From Pedobacter hartonius (GTDB lineage Bacteria > Bacteroidota > Bacteroidia > Sphingobacteriales > Sphingobacteriaceae), in NCBI RefSeq assembly GCF_900107535.1, contig NZ_FNRA01000002.1, positions 310,001-374,000 of the forward strand: a stretch of 64,000 bases of DNA. The letters run 5' to 3'. The notes under the pieces are model-generated. The model was not told the origin of the DNA. It saw nothing but the letters and a program-made list of their open reading frames with translations, and made no database searches. Shown one piece after another: positions 9,445-18,615 of the stretch (the stretch's first letter is position 1; every line of letters begins with the position of its first letter). The position numbers were made by a program, and so were the translations under genes.

Positions 9445-10425
9445 TTACATTTTTAATATCCATGCAAAAATCAAAGGAGCAACGATTGTCGCGTCAGACT
9501 CCACTATGAATTTGGGTGTATTGATATCGAGTTTGCCCCAGGTAATCTTTTCATTCGGCACGGCTCCTGAGTATGAACCATATGAAGTAGTGGAATCCGA
9601 AATCTGGCAGAAATAACTCCAGAATGGTATATTCTCCATTTCCATGTCCTGGTATAACATCGGTACCACGCAAATAGGGAAGTCACCGGCGATACCTCCG
9701 CCGATCTGGAAAAAACCAATCCCTTTGCCACCACTGTTCTTAATATACCAGTCCGCAAGGTATCCCATATATTCAATACCGCTTTTCATTGTCGTAGCTT
9801 TCAGCTCCGCTTTCATTACGTATGATGCAAAGATATTCCCCATTGTCGAATCTTCCCAGCCCGGTACAACGATCGGCAGGTTCTTCTCCGCAGCTGCCAG
9901 CATCCATGAGTTTTTAGGGTCAATTTCATAGTATTGCTCCAGGTCTCCGCTCAGCAGCATCTTGTACATGTACTCATGCGGAAAATAACGTTCACCAGCA
10001 TCTTCAGCATCTTTCCATATTTTGTAAACATGTTTCTGCAAACGCCTGAAAGCTTCCTCTTCTGGAATACAGGTATCAGTAACGCGGTTATAGTGGTTCT
10101 CCAGTAAGTCCCATTCATCCTGTGGGCTCAGGTCACGGTAGTTCGGTACGCGTTTATAGTGCGAATGGGCAACAAGGTTCATAATATCTTCTTCCAGGTT
10201 CGCGCCTGTGCATGAAATTATAGCTACCTTATCCTGACGGATCATCTCAGCCAGAGAAATCCCCAGTTCTGCCGTACTCATTGCACCGGCAAGGGTAATC
10301 ATCATTTTACCGCCTTCGTCCAGATGTGTTTCATAGCCTTTAGCTGCATCCATCATCGCCGCCGCATTGAAATGGAGGTAATGCCCTTCCATGAATTTAG
10401 ATATTGGTCCTCTTGTTACGCTCAT
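9445..10425 (-). CDS. Deoxyhypusine synthase family protein
   Basis: NAD-dependent spermidine-processing fold of the deoxyhypusine/homospermidine synthase family, 326 residues. The catalytic Lys that forms the aminobutyl intermediate in DHS is conserved as Lys298 in ITWGKLD, close to the C-terminus as in the eukaryotic enzyme, followed by SDATIVAPLIFAWIL. NAD-site glycines appear in LAGAMSTAELG and IGGGIAGDFPI. Bacteria have no hypusinated eIF5A, so the substrate is not the eukaryotic one; bacterial relatives include homospermidine synthases, and a polyamine product is the likeliest guess. It is a single-gene unit with its own terminator at 9372-9405, upstream of the act operon. Family is sure, reaction is inferred. 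Confidence 0.85.
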   Translation of the reverse strand: MSVTRGPISKFMEGHYLHFNAAAMMDAAKGYETHLDEGGKMMITLAGAMSTAELGISLAEMIRQDKVAIISCTGANLEEDIMNLVAHSHYKRVPNYRDLSPQDEWDLLENHYNRVTDTCIPEEEAFRRLQKHVYKIWKDAEDAGERYFPHEYMYKMLLSGDLEQYYEIDPKNSWMLAAAEKNLPIVVPGWEDSTMGNIFASYVMKAELKATTMKSGIEYMGYLADWYIKNSGGKGIGFFQIGGGIAGDFPICVVPMLYQDMEMENIPFWSYFCQISDSTTSYGSYSGAVPNEKITWGKLDINTPKFIVESDATIVAPLIFAWILKM

Positions 10426-10568
10426 TTTATGTTTTTTTTATCAGCCGCAAAAATAGCAAATATTCTTAAACGAGCCTGAATGTTTCGGTGCAGAACATAA
10501 TTCTCTTTTAATTGTTTAATTTCGCGGATTCATACCTATTATAAAAGCGTTAAACGGCGAATGAAACC

Positions 10569-10612
10569 TGCATAAGATTATGTCTTACAAAAAGTAATGC
10601 AAATCTTATGCA
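10569..10612. repeat. Inverted repeat covering the start codon of the BamA-like gene
   Basis: An 11-base arm TGCATAAGATT (10569-10579) is perfectly complemented by 10602-10612 across a 22-base loop. The right arm contains the ATG at 10608, so an RNA hairpin would hide that start; the alternative GTG start at 10647 would remain free. Confidence 0.6.
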
Positions 10613-11777
10613 AGCTTCACAACAATTAAAAAGACAATTATTTACTGTGAAAAAACTATTTATCTGTAACTTCCTGATGCTCTCCGCACTCTCCGGATTC
10701 GGACAAATGAAATTGATCAAACGTATGTTGTCTGAAGACGTTGATACTACCCGCAGAGCCAGTTTTATGCCCTTGCCTTTTCTCAAATATTCGCAGGAAG
10801 TGGGTATGGAATTTGGGCTTGGCGCGTTATATTCTACCTATCTGGATAAAAATGATCCACTCAACAGGAGCTCAAACTTCGCTACCATTTTATCGGTCTC
10901 TACAAAAAAACAATATAACGTTACCCTTAAAGGGGATGTATGGACAAAAAACAACGCCTATCACCTGATCGGCGACCTGCGTTTTCGCAGTACCCCCTTT
11001 GATTTCTTCGGAACCGGAAATGAAACCCTTGAAGCAAATAAAGACAGAGTTGTTCAGCACCAGATCAGGACAGGACTTGATGTGGAGAAAAACATTTTTC
11101 CTTTTGCCTATACCGGCGTATCTGTGGCTTTTGAAAGAAATACGTTCAGGGACGTGGAAACAGGCGGCATCTTAGATACAGACCCCCGCGTACTGGATAA
11201 AACCGGAGGCAGCGTAGGTTATGTTGGTATTTCACAGACCTATGATACAAGAAACTCCAATAACTATCCCACCAGGGGCTTTTTCGGAAGGATCACTTAC
11301 CAGTATGCACCTGATATTTTTGGAAAGGATGATTTTAGCGGCAGCCAGATCAAAGTGGTGCTTAAAAACTTCTGGCCGCTTGCCAAAAAACTTGTACTGG
11401 GCGTAAACGGTATCTATTACACCATTCAAAGTAACAATACACCATTTTACTTATTGCCGCAATTGGGAAATGAAGATATTATGCGTGGTTATTATGCAGG
11501 AAGATACAGGGATGAAAACCTGATTGCCGCACAAACAGAACTGCGCTACCGTTTTAGTAACCGGTTCGGTGTTGTTGTATTTGCCGGTGGCGGACGTGTA
11601 TTTACCAATGGAGATTTTTCCTTTAAGCAGTTCAAACCATCCGTTGGCGGAGGACTGAGATACTTCTTCGATCCGGCCAAAGGTTTAAGTGTAAGGGCTG
11701 ATTATGGTATCGGCGAGAAACGGCCGAATGAAGCAAGACAATCAGGCTTTTACCTGAGCCTTGCAGAAGCTTTTTAA
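10608..11777 (+). CDS. BamA/TamA-family outer-membrane beta-barrel protein
   Basis: Outer-membrane barrel of the surface-antigen (D15/Omp85 C-terminal) type, 389 residues from ATG 10608. The region after the signal is built from amphipathic strands, with DTRNSNNYPTRGFFGRITYQ as the typical barrel element of this family, and no POTRA domains are present. A GTG at 10647 would give a cleaner signal peptide (KKLFICNFLMLSALSGFGQ) and is a real alternative start, because the ATG at 10608 lies inside an inverted repeat. The barrel-only form could be a secreted-protein or lipid porter or a plain porin-like protein; the substrate cannot be read from sequence. It is monocistronic, converging on the methyltransferase gene 42 bases downstream. 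Confidence 0.8.
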   Translation: MQASQQLKRQLFTVKKLFICNFLMLSALSGFGQMKLIKRMLSEDVDTTRRASFMPLPFLKYSQEVGMEFGLGALYSTYLDKNDPLNRSSNFATILSVSTKKQYNVTLKGDVWTKNNAYHLIGDLRFRSTPFDFFGTGNETLEANKDRVVQHQIRTGLDVEKNIFPFAYTGVSVAFERNTFRDVETGGILDTDPRVLDKTGGSVGYVGISQTYDTRNSNNYPTRGFFGRITYQYAPDIFGKDDFSGSQIKVVLKNFWPLAKKLVLGVNGIYYTIQSNNTPFYLLPQLGNEDIMRGYYAGRYRDENLIAAQTELRYRFSNRFGVVVFAGGGRVFTNGDFSFKQFKPSVGGGLRYFFDPAKGLSVRADYGIGEKRPNEARQSGFYLSLAEAF

Positions 11778-11819
11778 CGGCTTGCAACCTGCAGGAAAAG
11801 ACATTAACAGAAGGAAAGA

Positions 11820-12602
11820 TCAGAACTTGATCTTGAAGTGTTCTTTTGCCTGGCCCTTTTTGAAGTAAACCAAACCTATCCAGAACAGGTCTATAGTAAC
11901 GGTTACATCAGGATGGCTCTTGATCTCTTCCCACGCTTCTTTCATACCCTTGCTCCAGTAAATATCATCAAATATCAGCAGGGAGTTTTCATGTACCTTA
12001 GGCAGGCACCACCTGAAATAATTTAAGGTAGCATCCTTGCGGTGGTTGCCGTCAATATATACAAAATCCAGTTGAGTATGTTCCTCAATCACTTTTGGCA
12101 GCAGTTCATCAAAATTACCTACGCGTAACTCTATATTTTCAAGTTCAAGATCCTGGAAATTGCTGTATGCCTTTTTTGCAGTTTCAGGACAGCCTTCAAT
12201 CGTAACAATATCAGCTTCCGGAGCCGCTTTGGATAGATAGGCCGTGGTAATCCCCAGGCAGGTTCCCAGTTCAAGCAGGTTGGCAGGAGCGGCCGATTTA
12301 GCAAGGCGGTAGATCAGTTGTGCCAGCCTCGGGCTTTTCAGGGCATTTTTTGCGATCTCCTTTATTTTTTTCGTACGGTTTTTATTCAAATGAGAACCGG
12401 CGCCCAGATCGGTAACCGTAATGATCGTATCGTCATTTAAAAGTTTTTTTCTTTGCTCCTCAATACCATTGTATTCAATTTTGGAGTTAAAATCGTAAAT
12501 TACCTCATCAACCAGTTGGTAAACAAACGGAGAGTGGGTACCATGCCTGCTTCTAGCCGTTAAACGGTGCTTCAGATAATCGCTGATAAATTGTAATACC
12601 AT
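11820..12602 (-). CDS. Class I SAM-dependent methyltransferase
   Basis: Rossmann-fold methyltransferase of the O-methyltransferase type, 260 residues from the ATG at 12602. Motif I is LLELGTCLGITTAYLSKAAP, motif II carries the acidic ribose ligand (IVTIEGCPE), and the metal or substrate region is DFVYIDGNHRKDATLNYF and LLIFDDIYWSKGM, which resembles catechol-type O-methyltransferases. The frame stays open upstream to 12914 but that extra stretch overlaps the divergent gene at 12643 and is Ser/Cys-rich noise, so I start at 12602. The acceptor is unknown. Confidence 0.85.
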   Translation of the reverse strand: MVLQFISDYLKHRLTARSRHGTHSPFVYQLVDEVIYDFNSKIEYNGIEEQRKKLLNDDTIITVTDLGAGSHLNKNRTKKIKEIAKNALKSPRLAQLIYRLAKSAAPANLLELGTCLGITTAYLSKAAPEADIVTIEGCPETAKKAYSNFQDLELENIELRVGNFDELLPKVIEEHTQLDFVYIDGNHRKDATLNYFRWCLPKVHENSLLIFDDIYWSKGMKEAWEEIKSHPDVTVTIDLFWIGLVYFKKGQAKEHFKIKF

Positions 12603-12642
12603 GCCGCAAAAATAGGCAACACAACATTGTAATTCGCATTTA

Positions 12643-13512
12643 ATGGAAAATAGTACAGAAATAAGCGCATTGGTAAAATTACTGGATGATCCTGATCCGG
12701 AAGTTTTCTCGCATGTACGCGATCGCCTGTTTGAGCATGGCAATTCTGTGATCCATTTCCTGGAAACGGAATGGGAGAAATCGCTGGATACCCTATTGCA
12801 GGAAAGGATCGAAAATATCGTACACCAGATCCAGTTCAACAGCGTGAAAGAAGACCTTAACCTCTGGTACCAGAGCGGGGCGTTCGATTTACTGCAGGGG
12901 GCACTGGTCATCAACCGCTACCAATATCCTGATCTTGATGAACAGAAGATCATCAATCAGATCGAAGAGATCAAAAGAGAAATCTGGACCGGCCTTCAGT
13001 ATGAAATGAGCTCAGTAGAAAAAATCAAACTGATTAATCATATCTTTTATAATATCAACGGCTTCAGCGGCAATACCAAAAATCACCATGATCCGCAGAA
13101 CTCGTATATTAACCAGGTACTGGAAACCAAAAAAGGAAACCAGATCTCACTGGCCATTATCTATTCTACCATTGCACAAAAACTGGATATCCCCGTGTAT
13201 GGCGTTAACCTGCCGCAGCATTTTATCCTGGGTTATATTGACGAGGGCAAAAGGGATGAAAATGAATTCGGTGTGCTGTTCTATATCAACGCCTTTAATA
13301 AGGGCGCTATCTTTGGTAAACATGATGTAGACCAGTTCTTACGCCAGCTCAACCTGCAACCCCTTCCTGGCTTTTACGCTCCCTGCAGCAATGTAGAGAT
13401 CATCCGCAGGATCATCAGGAACCTCATTTCCTCTTATGAAAACCTGGGTTCGGCAGAAAAGGTTGAAGAGCTGAAAGAACTGCAGGAAATCTTACTCAAC
13501 AGCAACCTCTAG
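12643..13512 (+). CDS. Transglutaminase-like (SirB1) family protein
   Basis: 289-residue cytoplasmic protein with the transglutaminase-like core of the SirB1 type at about residues 145-245: LETKKGNQISLAIIYSTIAQKLDIPVYGVNLPQHFILGY. The position of the transglutaminase Cys is Ser in this stretch, as is common in the SirB1 family, while the His in LPQHF is kept; enzymatic activity is therefore doubtful. The N-terminal part is helical and the C-terminal part has TPR-like helices. Divergent from the methyltransferase at 12602, convergent with the esterase gene, sharing a CTAG stop region. No specific function is known for the Bacteroidota members. Confidence 0.8.
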   Translation: MENSTEISALVKLLDDPDPEVFSHVRDRLFEHGNSVIHFLETEWEKSLDTLLQERIENIVHQIQFNSVKEDLNLWYQSGAFDLLQGALVINRYQYPDLDEQKIINQIEEIKREIWTGLQYEMSSVEKIKLINHIFYNINGFSGNTKNHHDPQNSYINQVLETKKGNQISLAIIYSTIAQKLDIPVYGVNLPQHFILGYIDEGKRDENEFGVLFYINAFNKGAIFGKHDVDQFLRQLNLQPLPGFYAPCSNVEIIRRIIRNLISSYENLGSAEKVEELKELQEILLNSNL

Positions 13513-14438
13513 TTGCTGCCGGAAAGTTTGTTTGCCGTCATCCAGTTTTGCAGCCGCACAAACCAGTCGTCTGTTGTAGTTTTGTTGTGAAGGCCAAAGC
13601 CGTGTCCGCCAGCCTGGTAAAGATGGGTCTCTACCGCTACTTTATTTTTGACCAGGGCCTCGTCAAACAAAATACTGTTTTCCACAGGGACAGTTTTGTC
13701 GTCATTTGCATGCACCAGGAAAGTGATTGGCGTCTGCGCATTTACCTGCCGTTCATTCGAGAAATATTCCTTTTGTGCTTCCGTACCGTTTGCACCAATC
13801 AGGTTCTTTACGGAGCCGGTATGCGGCGATGCCAGGAAGCTGATCACCGGATAGATCAAAATCGCAAAATCCGGACGCAGGCTGAGGTTTTCCCTGTTCT
13901 CTATTTTACTGTCCCCGTAATGAACGGCGAGTGAAGATGCCAGGTGGCCTCCGGCAGAAAAACCCATGATGCCAACTTTAGCCGGGTTGATCTTCCAGCG
14001 GGCAGCATTTTTACGCACCATATAGATTGCCTGCTCGGCATCCTGTAAAGGGCCGAAAGATCTGTCTACCATGGTCGTATCATCAGGCAAACGGTATTTT
14101 AATACCACCGCGGTAACACCATTTTCGGCAAACCTCTTTGCCACCTCATCCCCTTCATGGCCAATAGCCAGATGTGCATACCCTCCACCCGGACAAATGA
14201 TCACAGCTGTTCCGTTTGTCTTGGCAGGGTTGGGCTGATATAAGGCAATGGTAGGTTGAAAGACTTTCGAGAGGCCTGTCACCTTACCATCTTTAACTGT
14301 TTGTATTTCCTTGTAGGACGCCGGCGGAGTTTTAGCCCCCGGAATTTTACCGGGGTACAGGTTCATTACTTCCTGTGCTTTCAGTGTCTGCAATCCAATC
14401 ATACTTAGTCCTAAACATAACAGCCAAAATTTCTTCAT
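13509..14438 (-). CDS. Exported alpha/beta hydrolase (acetyl-esterase-like)
   Basis: 309-residue secreted serine hydrolase. Signal peptide ends LQTLKA before Gln22. The oxyanion segment is CPGGGYAHLA, the nucleophile elbow GFSAGGHLA, the acid region HANDDKTVPVENS and the catalytic His lies in GGHGFGL, the arrangement of carbohydrate acetyl-esterases of the BD-FAE/xylan-esterase kind. Its ATG overlaps the prfB stop by one base (TAATG), so it is translationally linked to prfB though not functionally related. The stop codon shares the palindrome CTAG with the convergent SirB1 gene. Substrate (acetylated sugar or xylan) is an inference from family. Confidence 0.85.
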   Translation of the reverse strand: MKKFWLLCLGLSMIGLQTLKAQEVMNLYPGKIPGAKTPPASYKEIQTVKDGKVTGLSKVFQPTIALYQPNPAKTNGTAVIICPGGGYAHLAIGHEGDEVAKRFAENGVTAVVLKYRLPDDTTMVDRSFGPLQDAEQAIYMVRKNAARWKINPAKVGIMGFSAGGHLASSLAVHYGDSKIENRENLSLRPDFAILIYPVISFLASPHTGSVKNLIGANGTEAQKEYFSNERQVNAQTPITFLVHANDDKTVPVENSILFDEALVKNKVAVETHLYQAGGHGFGLHNKTTTDDWFVRLQNWMTANKLSGSN

Positions 14439-15515
14439 TAGAATTCCATTAAATATGCTTTTAAAAAGTCGTTCAGCTCCCCGTCCAGTACAGCCTGTGC
14501 ATTGGAGGTCTCATAGTTTGTCCGCAGGTCTTTCACCAGCTTATACGGGTGCAGCACATAGTTCCTGATCTGGGAGCCCCATTCTATTTTCATCTTTGAA
14601 CCTTCAACGGCAGCAGAAGCTTCCATCCTCTTGCGCATCTCGGCTTCATATAGCTGCGATCTCAGGAGTCGTAAAGCGTTCTCCTTATTTTGCAGCTGCG
14701 ATCTTGATTCCTGGTTTTTTATCACAATTCCCGAAGGCTTATGATATAAACGCACAGCGGTTTCCACTTTATTTACATTCTGACCACCAGCACCACCGGA
14801 GCGGAAGGTCTCAAATTCGATATCCGCGTCTTTAATCTCAATCTCAATCGTATCGTCTACCAGTGGATAAACATATACCGAAGCAAAGGAAGTGTGCCTC
14901 CGTGCATTGGAATCAAAAGGAGATATACGCACCAGACGATGTACCCCGTTCTCGCCCTTCAGGTATCCGTAAGAAAATTCCCCGGCAAACTGCAGGGTAA
15001 CGGATTTTACCCCGGTCACCTCACCGGCCTGAAAATCCTGTTCAGACACCTTATATCCGTTCTTCTCCCCCCACATGATATACATCCGCATCAGCATGGC
15101 CGCCCAGTCGCAGCTTTCAGTTCCGCCGGCTCCGGCAGTGATCTGCATCACCGCATTCAGCTGGTCTTCCTTGCTGCTGAGCATGTTCTTTAGTTCCAGG
15201 TCTTCGATCAGGCGCAGGCATTTCTCATACTGCTCCTCCATCTCTTCGTTTGTGGCATCTCCTGACTGCAGGAAATCAAACAACACCTGTGTATCTTCAA
15301 ATTCGGCGTCGACCTTCTTCCAGGCATCTGTCCATACCTTTTTAGAGTTCATCTCTGCCAAATGCTTTTCGGCCTTTTTGGGATCATCCCAAAAATCCGG
15401 TTGTAAGGTAAGCTCCTGTTCTATATAAATAGCTTCGAGTCGGGTATCGACGTCAAAGATGCCTCCTCAGCGACGCTACTCTGTCCCTTAAATCCTGTAT
15501 TTGTTCTTTTGTCAT
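14438..15515 (-). CDS. prfB: Peptide chain release factor 2, with programmed +1 frameshift
   Basis: Recognises UAA/UGA stop codons and triggers peptide release. The gene is in two frames: 20 codons from the ATG at 15515, then CTT TGA at 15458-15453, where a +1 slip over 15455 continues in the frame that ends at 14438, giving a 358-residue protein. The second frame carries the RF2 anticodon-like SPF ([13 protein letters not shown]) and the catalytic GGQ ([15 protein letters not shown]). Low RF2 stalls the ribosome at the UGA and raises frameshifting, the known autoregulatory loop. It lies 16 bases after the exported M20 peptidase gene and overlaps the esterase start by one base. A start call inside the second frame (such as 15361) would lose the N-terminal domain. 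Confidence 0.95.
15452..15467 (-). promoter_or_regulatory. prfB +1 recoding site
   Basis: Minus strand reads AGGAGG (15467-15462), CAT, CTT, TGA, C. This is the RF2 frameshift cassette with the internal Shine-Dalgarno-like hexamer three bases from the CTT slip codon, the same spacing as in E. coli. Confidence 0.93.
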
Positions 15516-15531
15516 ACCCACAAATATATAA

Positions 15532-16836
15532 TTATTTCTTCAGCACCATGTAATCCAGCGCCAGATTGGATAATGCATTCACGCCCAGCACAAAACCGCT
15601 TTCATCAATAAAGAAATCCGGCGTATGGTGAGAAGGGGCCTTTAAGGGGTCTTTTCCCTTTGTCATCCCGCCCAGGAAAATAAACAGGCCGGGTATTTTT
15701 TCCTGGTAGAAAGAAAAATCTTCTCCGCCGGTAACTGCTGGTTTCAGTCTGACGTGGTCAGCACCTGCCGTAGCCTTCAGGCTGGGCAGCATTTTCGAAG
15801 TCAGCGCCGGATCATTAAACGTAACGGGGTAGTGATAGCTGTAAGGGATCTGCACTTCTGCAGTTCCGCCTCCTGACTCCGCGGTTTTGGTCACGATAGT
15901 TTTTACCCTGTCAATGAACATGGCCTCATCATCCTTGCTCAGGTTACGGATCGTACCCAGCATCTCCACCTTCTCAGGAATAATATTCGACCTGATACCG
16001 CCATTGATTGCTCCGATGGTAACCACCCCGGCATTTTCAGTCACATTCAGGTTCCTGCTCACGATGGTCTGCAGGTTATTGATGATCTGTGCCGAGATCA
16101 CCACAGGGTCAATGCTGCTCCACGGGTAAGCGCCATGCGCCTGCCTGCCCATCACGGTGATCTTCATATCATTCACCGAGGCCATTGTTCCGCCTGGCCG
16201 GTAGGTAATATCTCCTACAGGCGTCTGCGAATTGATATGCAGGCCAAAGATCACTTCCACTGCGGGGTTCTTCAGTACACCTTCCTTTACCATGAGTTCG
16301 GCACCGCCTTCCTCGCCTGACTGTACGCCTTCCTCGGCAGGCTGAAAGATAAACTTTATGGTTCCCGGGATATTTTTTTTCATCGAAGCGAGCACTTCTG
16401 CCACACCCATCAGTATTGCCATGTGTGTATCATGTCCGCAGGCATGCATTACGCCTGTTTCCTGCCCGTTGTAGGTAGTCCTCACTTTAGAGGCAAAAGG
16501 CAAATTTCCCCGTTCTGTCACCGGGAGCCCGTCCATATCCGCCCTCAGCGCAACTACCGGCCCGGACTTTCCCCCGTTCAGTATCCCCACCACACCTGTT
16601 TTAGCTACTCCGCTGGTAACGATCATACCCAGCGACTGCAGGTGTTTGGTGATGATCTCCGAAGTCCGCAGCTCATTGTTTCCCAGTTCCGGGTGTTCGT
16701 GGAAATCGCGGCGCCAGGCAATGATCTTTTGTTCAATACTGGCGGCTTTCTTAGCTACATCTGCCCTTAAGGCATTTTTTTGTGCAAAGGCACTTCCTGA
16801 TGTCAGGATCAACAGGAGAAAGTAAAATCTTTTCAT
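15532..16836 (-). CDS. Exported M20 family amidohydrolase/metallopeptidase
   Basis: 434-residue periplasmic member of the M20D (hippurate hydrolase/aminoacylase-like) peptidases, which remove acyl groups from N-acyl amino acids or short peptides. Signal peptide MKRFYFLLLILTSGSAFA before Gln19. Metal ligands and catalytic residues are visible in MHACGHDTHMA, PAEEG, the dimerisation-domain His in RQAHGAYPW, and GGEDFSFY. A second, cytoplasmic M20 enzyme is encoded at 27164-28351. It is the first gene of a probable unit with prfB and the esterase. Confidence 0.88.
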   Translation of the reverse strand: MKRFYFLLLILTSGSAFAQKNALRADVAKKAASIEQKIIAWRRDFHEHPELGNNELRTSEIITKHLQSLGMIVTSGVAKTGVVGILNGGKSGPVVALRADMDGLPVTERGNLPFASKVRTTYNGQETGVMHACGHDTHMAILMGVAEVLASMKKNIPGTIKFIFQPAEEGVQSGEEGGAELMVKEGVLKNPAVEVIFGLHINSQTPVGDITYRPGGTMASVNDMKITVMGRQAHGAYPWSSIDPVVISAQIINNLQTIVSRNLNVTENAGVVTIGAINGGIRSNIIPEKVEMLGTIRNLSKDDEAMFIDRVKTIVTKTAESGGGTAEVQIPYSYHYPVTFNDPALTSKMLPSLKATAGADHVRLKPAVTGGEDFSFYQEKIPGLFIFLGGMTKGKDPLKAPSHHTPDFFIDESGFVLGVNALSNLALDYMVLKK

Positions 16837-16869
16837 GAGAACGTTATTTTTATGTTAAATATAATCGAA

Positions 16870-16896
16870 TCTGCCGGGATTTATTTTATCGGCAGA
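16870..16896. repeat. Small inverted repeat in the M20-pgi divergent intergenic region
   Basis: TCTGCCG (16870-16876) is complemented perfectly by 16890-16896 across 13 bases, between two divergent genes. It could be an operator or chance; no T run follows in either direction, so it is not a good terminator. Confidence 0.3.
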
Positions 16897-16957
16897 AATA
16901 TTGTTACAAGCTTTATCAATAGAATTAAACCAGTACATTTAAAAAAAATACCACATT

Positions 16958-18604
16958 ATGCTTCCAACCGTAAACTTTACAGAAACCGCAGCCTACAAGT
17001 ACCTGGCTGATCACTTCATTGATATCAATGAGAAAAACTTAAAACAGCTCTTTACAGAAGACGACAAACGTTTCGAGAAATTTTCAGTGATTTTTGAGGA
17101 TATTCTTTTGGATTATTCCAAGAATAGAATTAACGACGAGACTTTTGCCTTACTGCTTCAGCTGGCAAGGGAATGTAAACTGGATGAAGCGATCAAAGCA
17201 ATGTTTAGCGGGGATAAGATCAACCAGACCGAAGACCGTGCAGTACTGCACATTGCGTTGCGTAACCAGGGTAACAATGCGATCTATGCTGATAGTATAA
17301 ATGTAATGGATGAGGTAAATGCTGTTCTGGCTAAAATGGAGAAATTCAGCGAACAGATCATTTCAGGCTCATGGAAAGGGTATACAGGTAAAGCCATTAC
17401 TGATGTTGTGAACATCGGTATCGGCGGTTCTGACCTGGGGCCGGTAATGGTAACGGAGGCTTTAAAAGCCTATAAGAACCACCTGACCATGCATTTTGTA
17501 TCCAATATTGATGGTACGCATATGGCAGAAGCCTTAAAAGTGGTTGACCCGGAAACAACATTGTTCATTATTGCCTCCAAAACTTTCACTACACAGGAGA
17601 CCCTCACCAATGCAAATACCGCAAAAGACTGGTTCCTGAGTAAAGGCGGAAAACAGGAAGATGTAGCCAAACATTTCGCTGCGCTGTCTACGAATGCTAA
17701 AGACGTGTCTGCTTTTGGTATCGATACCGAAAATATGTTTGGCTTCTGGGACTGGGTTGGCGGACGGTACTCACTATGGAGTGCAATAGGTTTGCCTATC
17801 GCACTCAGCGTAGGTTTTACCAACTTCAAACAATTATTGGAAGGCGCACATGCGGCAGACGAACATTTTGAAAGTACCTCTTTCGAAAGCAACATCCCGG
17901 TAATCCTGGGTCTGCTGGGCGTATGGTATATCAACTTCTTCGATGCAGAAACACAGGCTATTCTTCCATATGATCAATACATGCACCGCTTTGCCGCATA
18001 TTTCCAGCAGGGAGATATGGAAAGCAACGGTAAACACGTAGACCGTAACGGTGAAGAAGTAACTTATGAAACAGGACCGATCATCTGGGGCGAACCGGGT
18101 ACAAACGGACAGCATGCGTTTTACCAGCTGATCCACCAGGGAACACGCCTGATCCCATGTGATTTCATCGCGCCGGCGCAAAGCCTTAACCCGATAGGTG
18201 AACACCACCAGATCTTGTTGTCAAACTTCTTTGCACAGACTGAGGCACTGATGAACGGTAAAACCGAAGAACAGGTAACTGCCGAGTTGAAGAAAGATGG
18301 CAAGACTGACGAAGAGATCAAAAAACTGGCACCTTTCAAAGTTTTCGAAGGTAACAGGCCTACCAATTCAATTTTATTAAAGAAAGTAACCCCGAGAAGT
18401 CTTGGAAGCCTGATCGCGTTATATGAGCATAAGATATTTGTTCAGGGGATTATCTGGAACATCTTTAGCTTTGATCAGTGGGGAGTAGAATTAGGAAAAC
18501 AGCTGGCCAAAAGTATTTTGCCGGAGCTGAAAGGTGATGAGCCAGTTTCATCTCATGATCCTTCCACAAACGGGCTGATCAACCAATACAAAAACTGGAG
18601 ATAA
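16958..18604 (+). CDS. pgi: Glucose-6-phosphate isomerase
   Basis: Interconverts glucose-6-phosphate and fructose-6-phosphate in glycolysis and gluconeogenesis; cytoplasmic. The 548 residues match the long PGI form. Both family signatures are present: [18 protein letters not shown] in the middle and [20 protein letters not shown] near the C-terminus, with [11 protein letters not shown] and SKTFTTQET forming the phosphate-binding sites and the catalytic Glu in [11 protein letters not shown]. Only the ATG at 16958 fits the family N-terminus. Monocistronic: divergent from the M20 gene and followed by 109 bases holding half of a long inverted repeat. Confidence 0.97.
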   Translation: MLPTVNFTETAAYKYLADHFIDINEKNLKQLFTEDDKRFEKFSVIFEDILLDYSKNRINDETFALLLQLARECKLDEAIKAMFSGDKINQTEDRAVLHIALRNQGNNAIYADSINVMDEVNAVLAKMEKFSEQIISGSWKGYTGKAITDVVNIGIGGSDLGPVMVTEALKAYKNHLTMHFVSNIDGTHMAEALKVVDPETTLFIIASKTFTTQETLTNANTAKDWFLSKGGKQEDVAKHFAALSTNAKDVSAFGIDTENMFGFWDWVGGRYSLWSAIGLPIALSVGFTNFKQLLEGAHAADEHFESTSFESNIPVILGLLGVWYINFFDAETQAILPYDQYMHRFAAYFQQGDMESNGKHVDRNGEEVTYETGPIIWGEPGTNGQHAFYQLIHQGTRLIPCDFIAPAQSLNPIGEHHQILLSNFFAQTEALMNGKTEEQVTAELKKDGKTDEEIKKLAPFKVFEGNRPTNSILLKKVTPRSLGSLIALYEHKIFVQGIIWNIFSFDQWGVELGKQLAKSILPELKGDEPVSSHDPSTNGLINQYKNWR

Positions 18605-18615
18605 CACACTTAATA

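Noticed and set aside
9312..9509. 65-codon plus-strand frame between actA and the deoxyhypusine-synthase-like gene
   Set aside because: It lies across the terminator and the 3' end of the minus-strand gene, with no coding features.
12603..12914. N-terminal extension of the methyltransferase frame beyond 12602
   Set aside because: It overlaps the divergent SirB1-like gene, is Ser/Cys-rich without family match, and the normal methyltransferase N-terminus begins at 12602.
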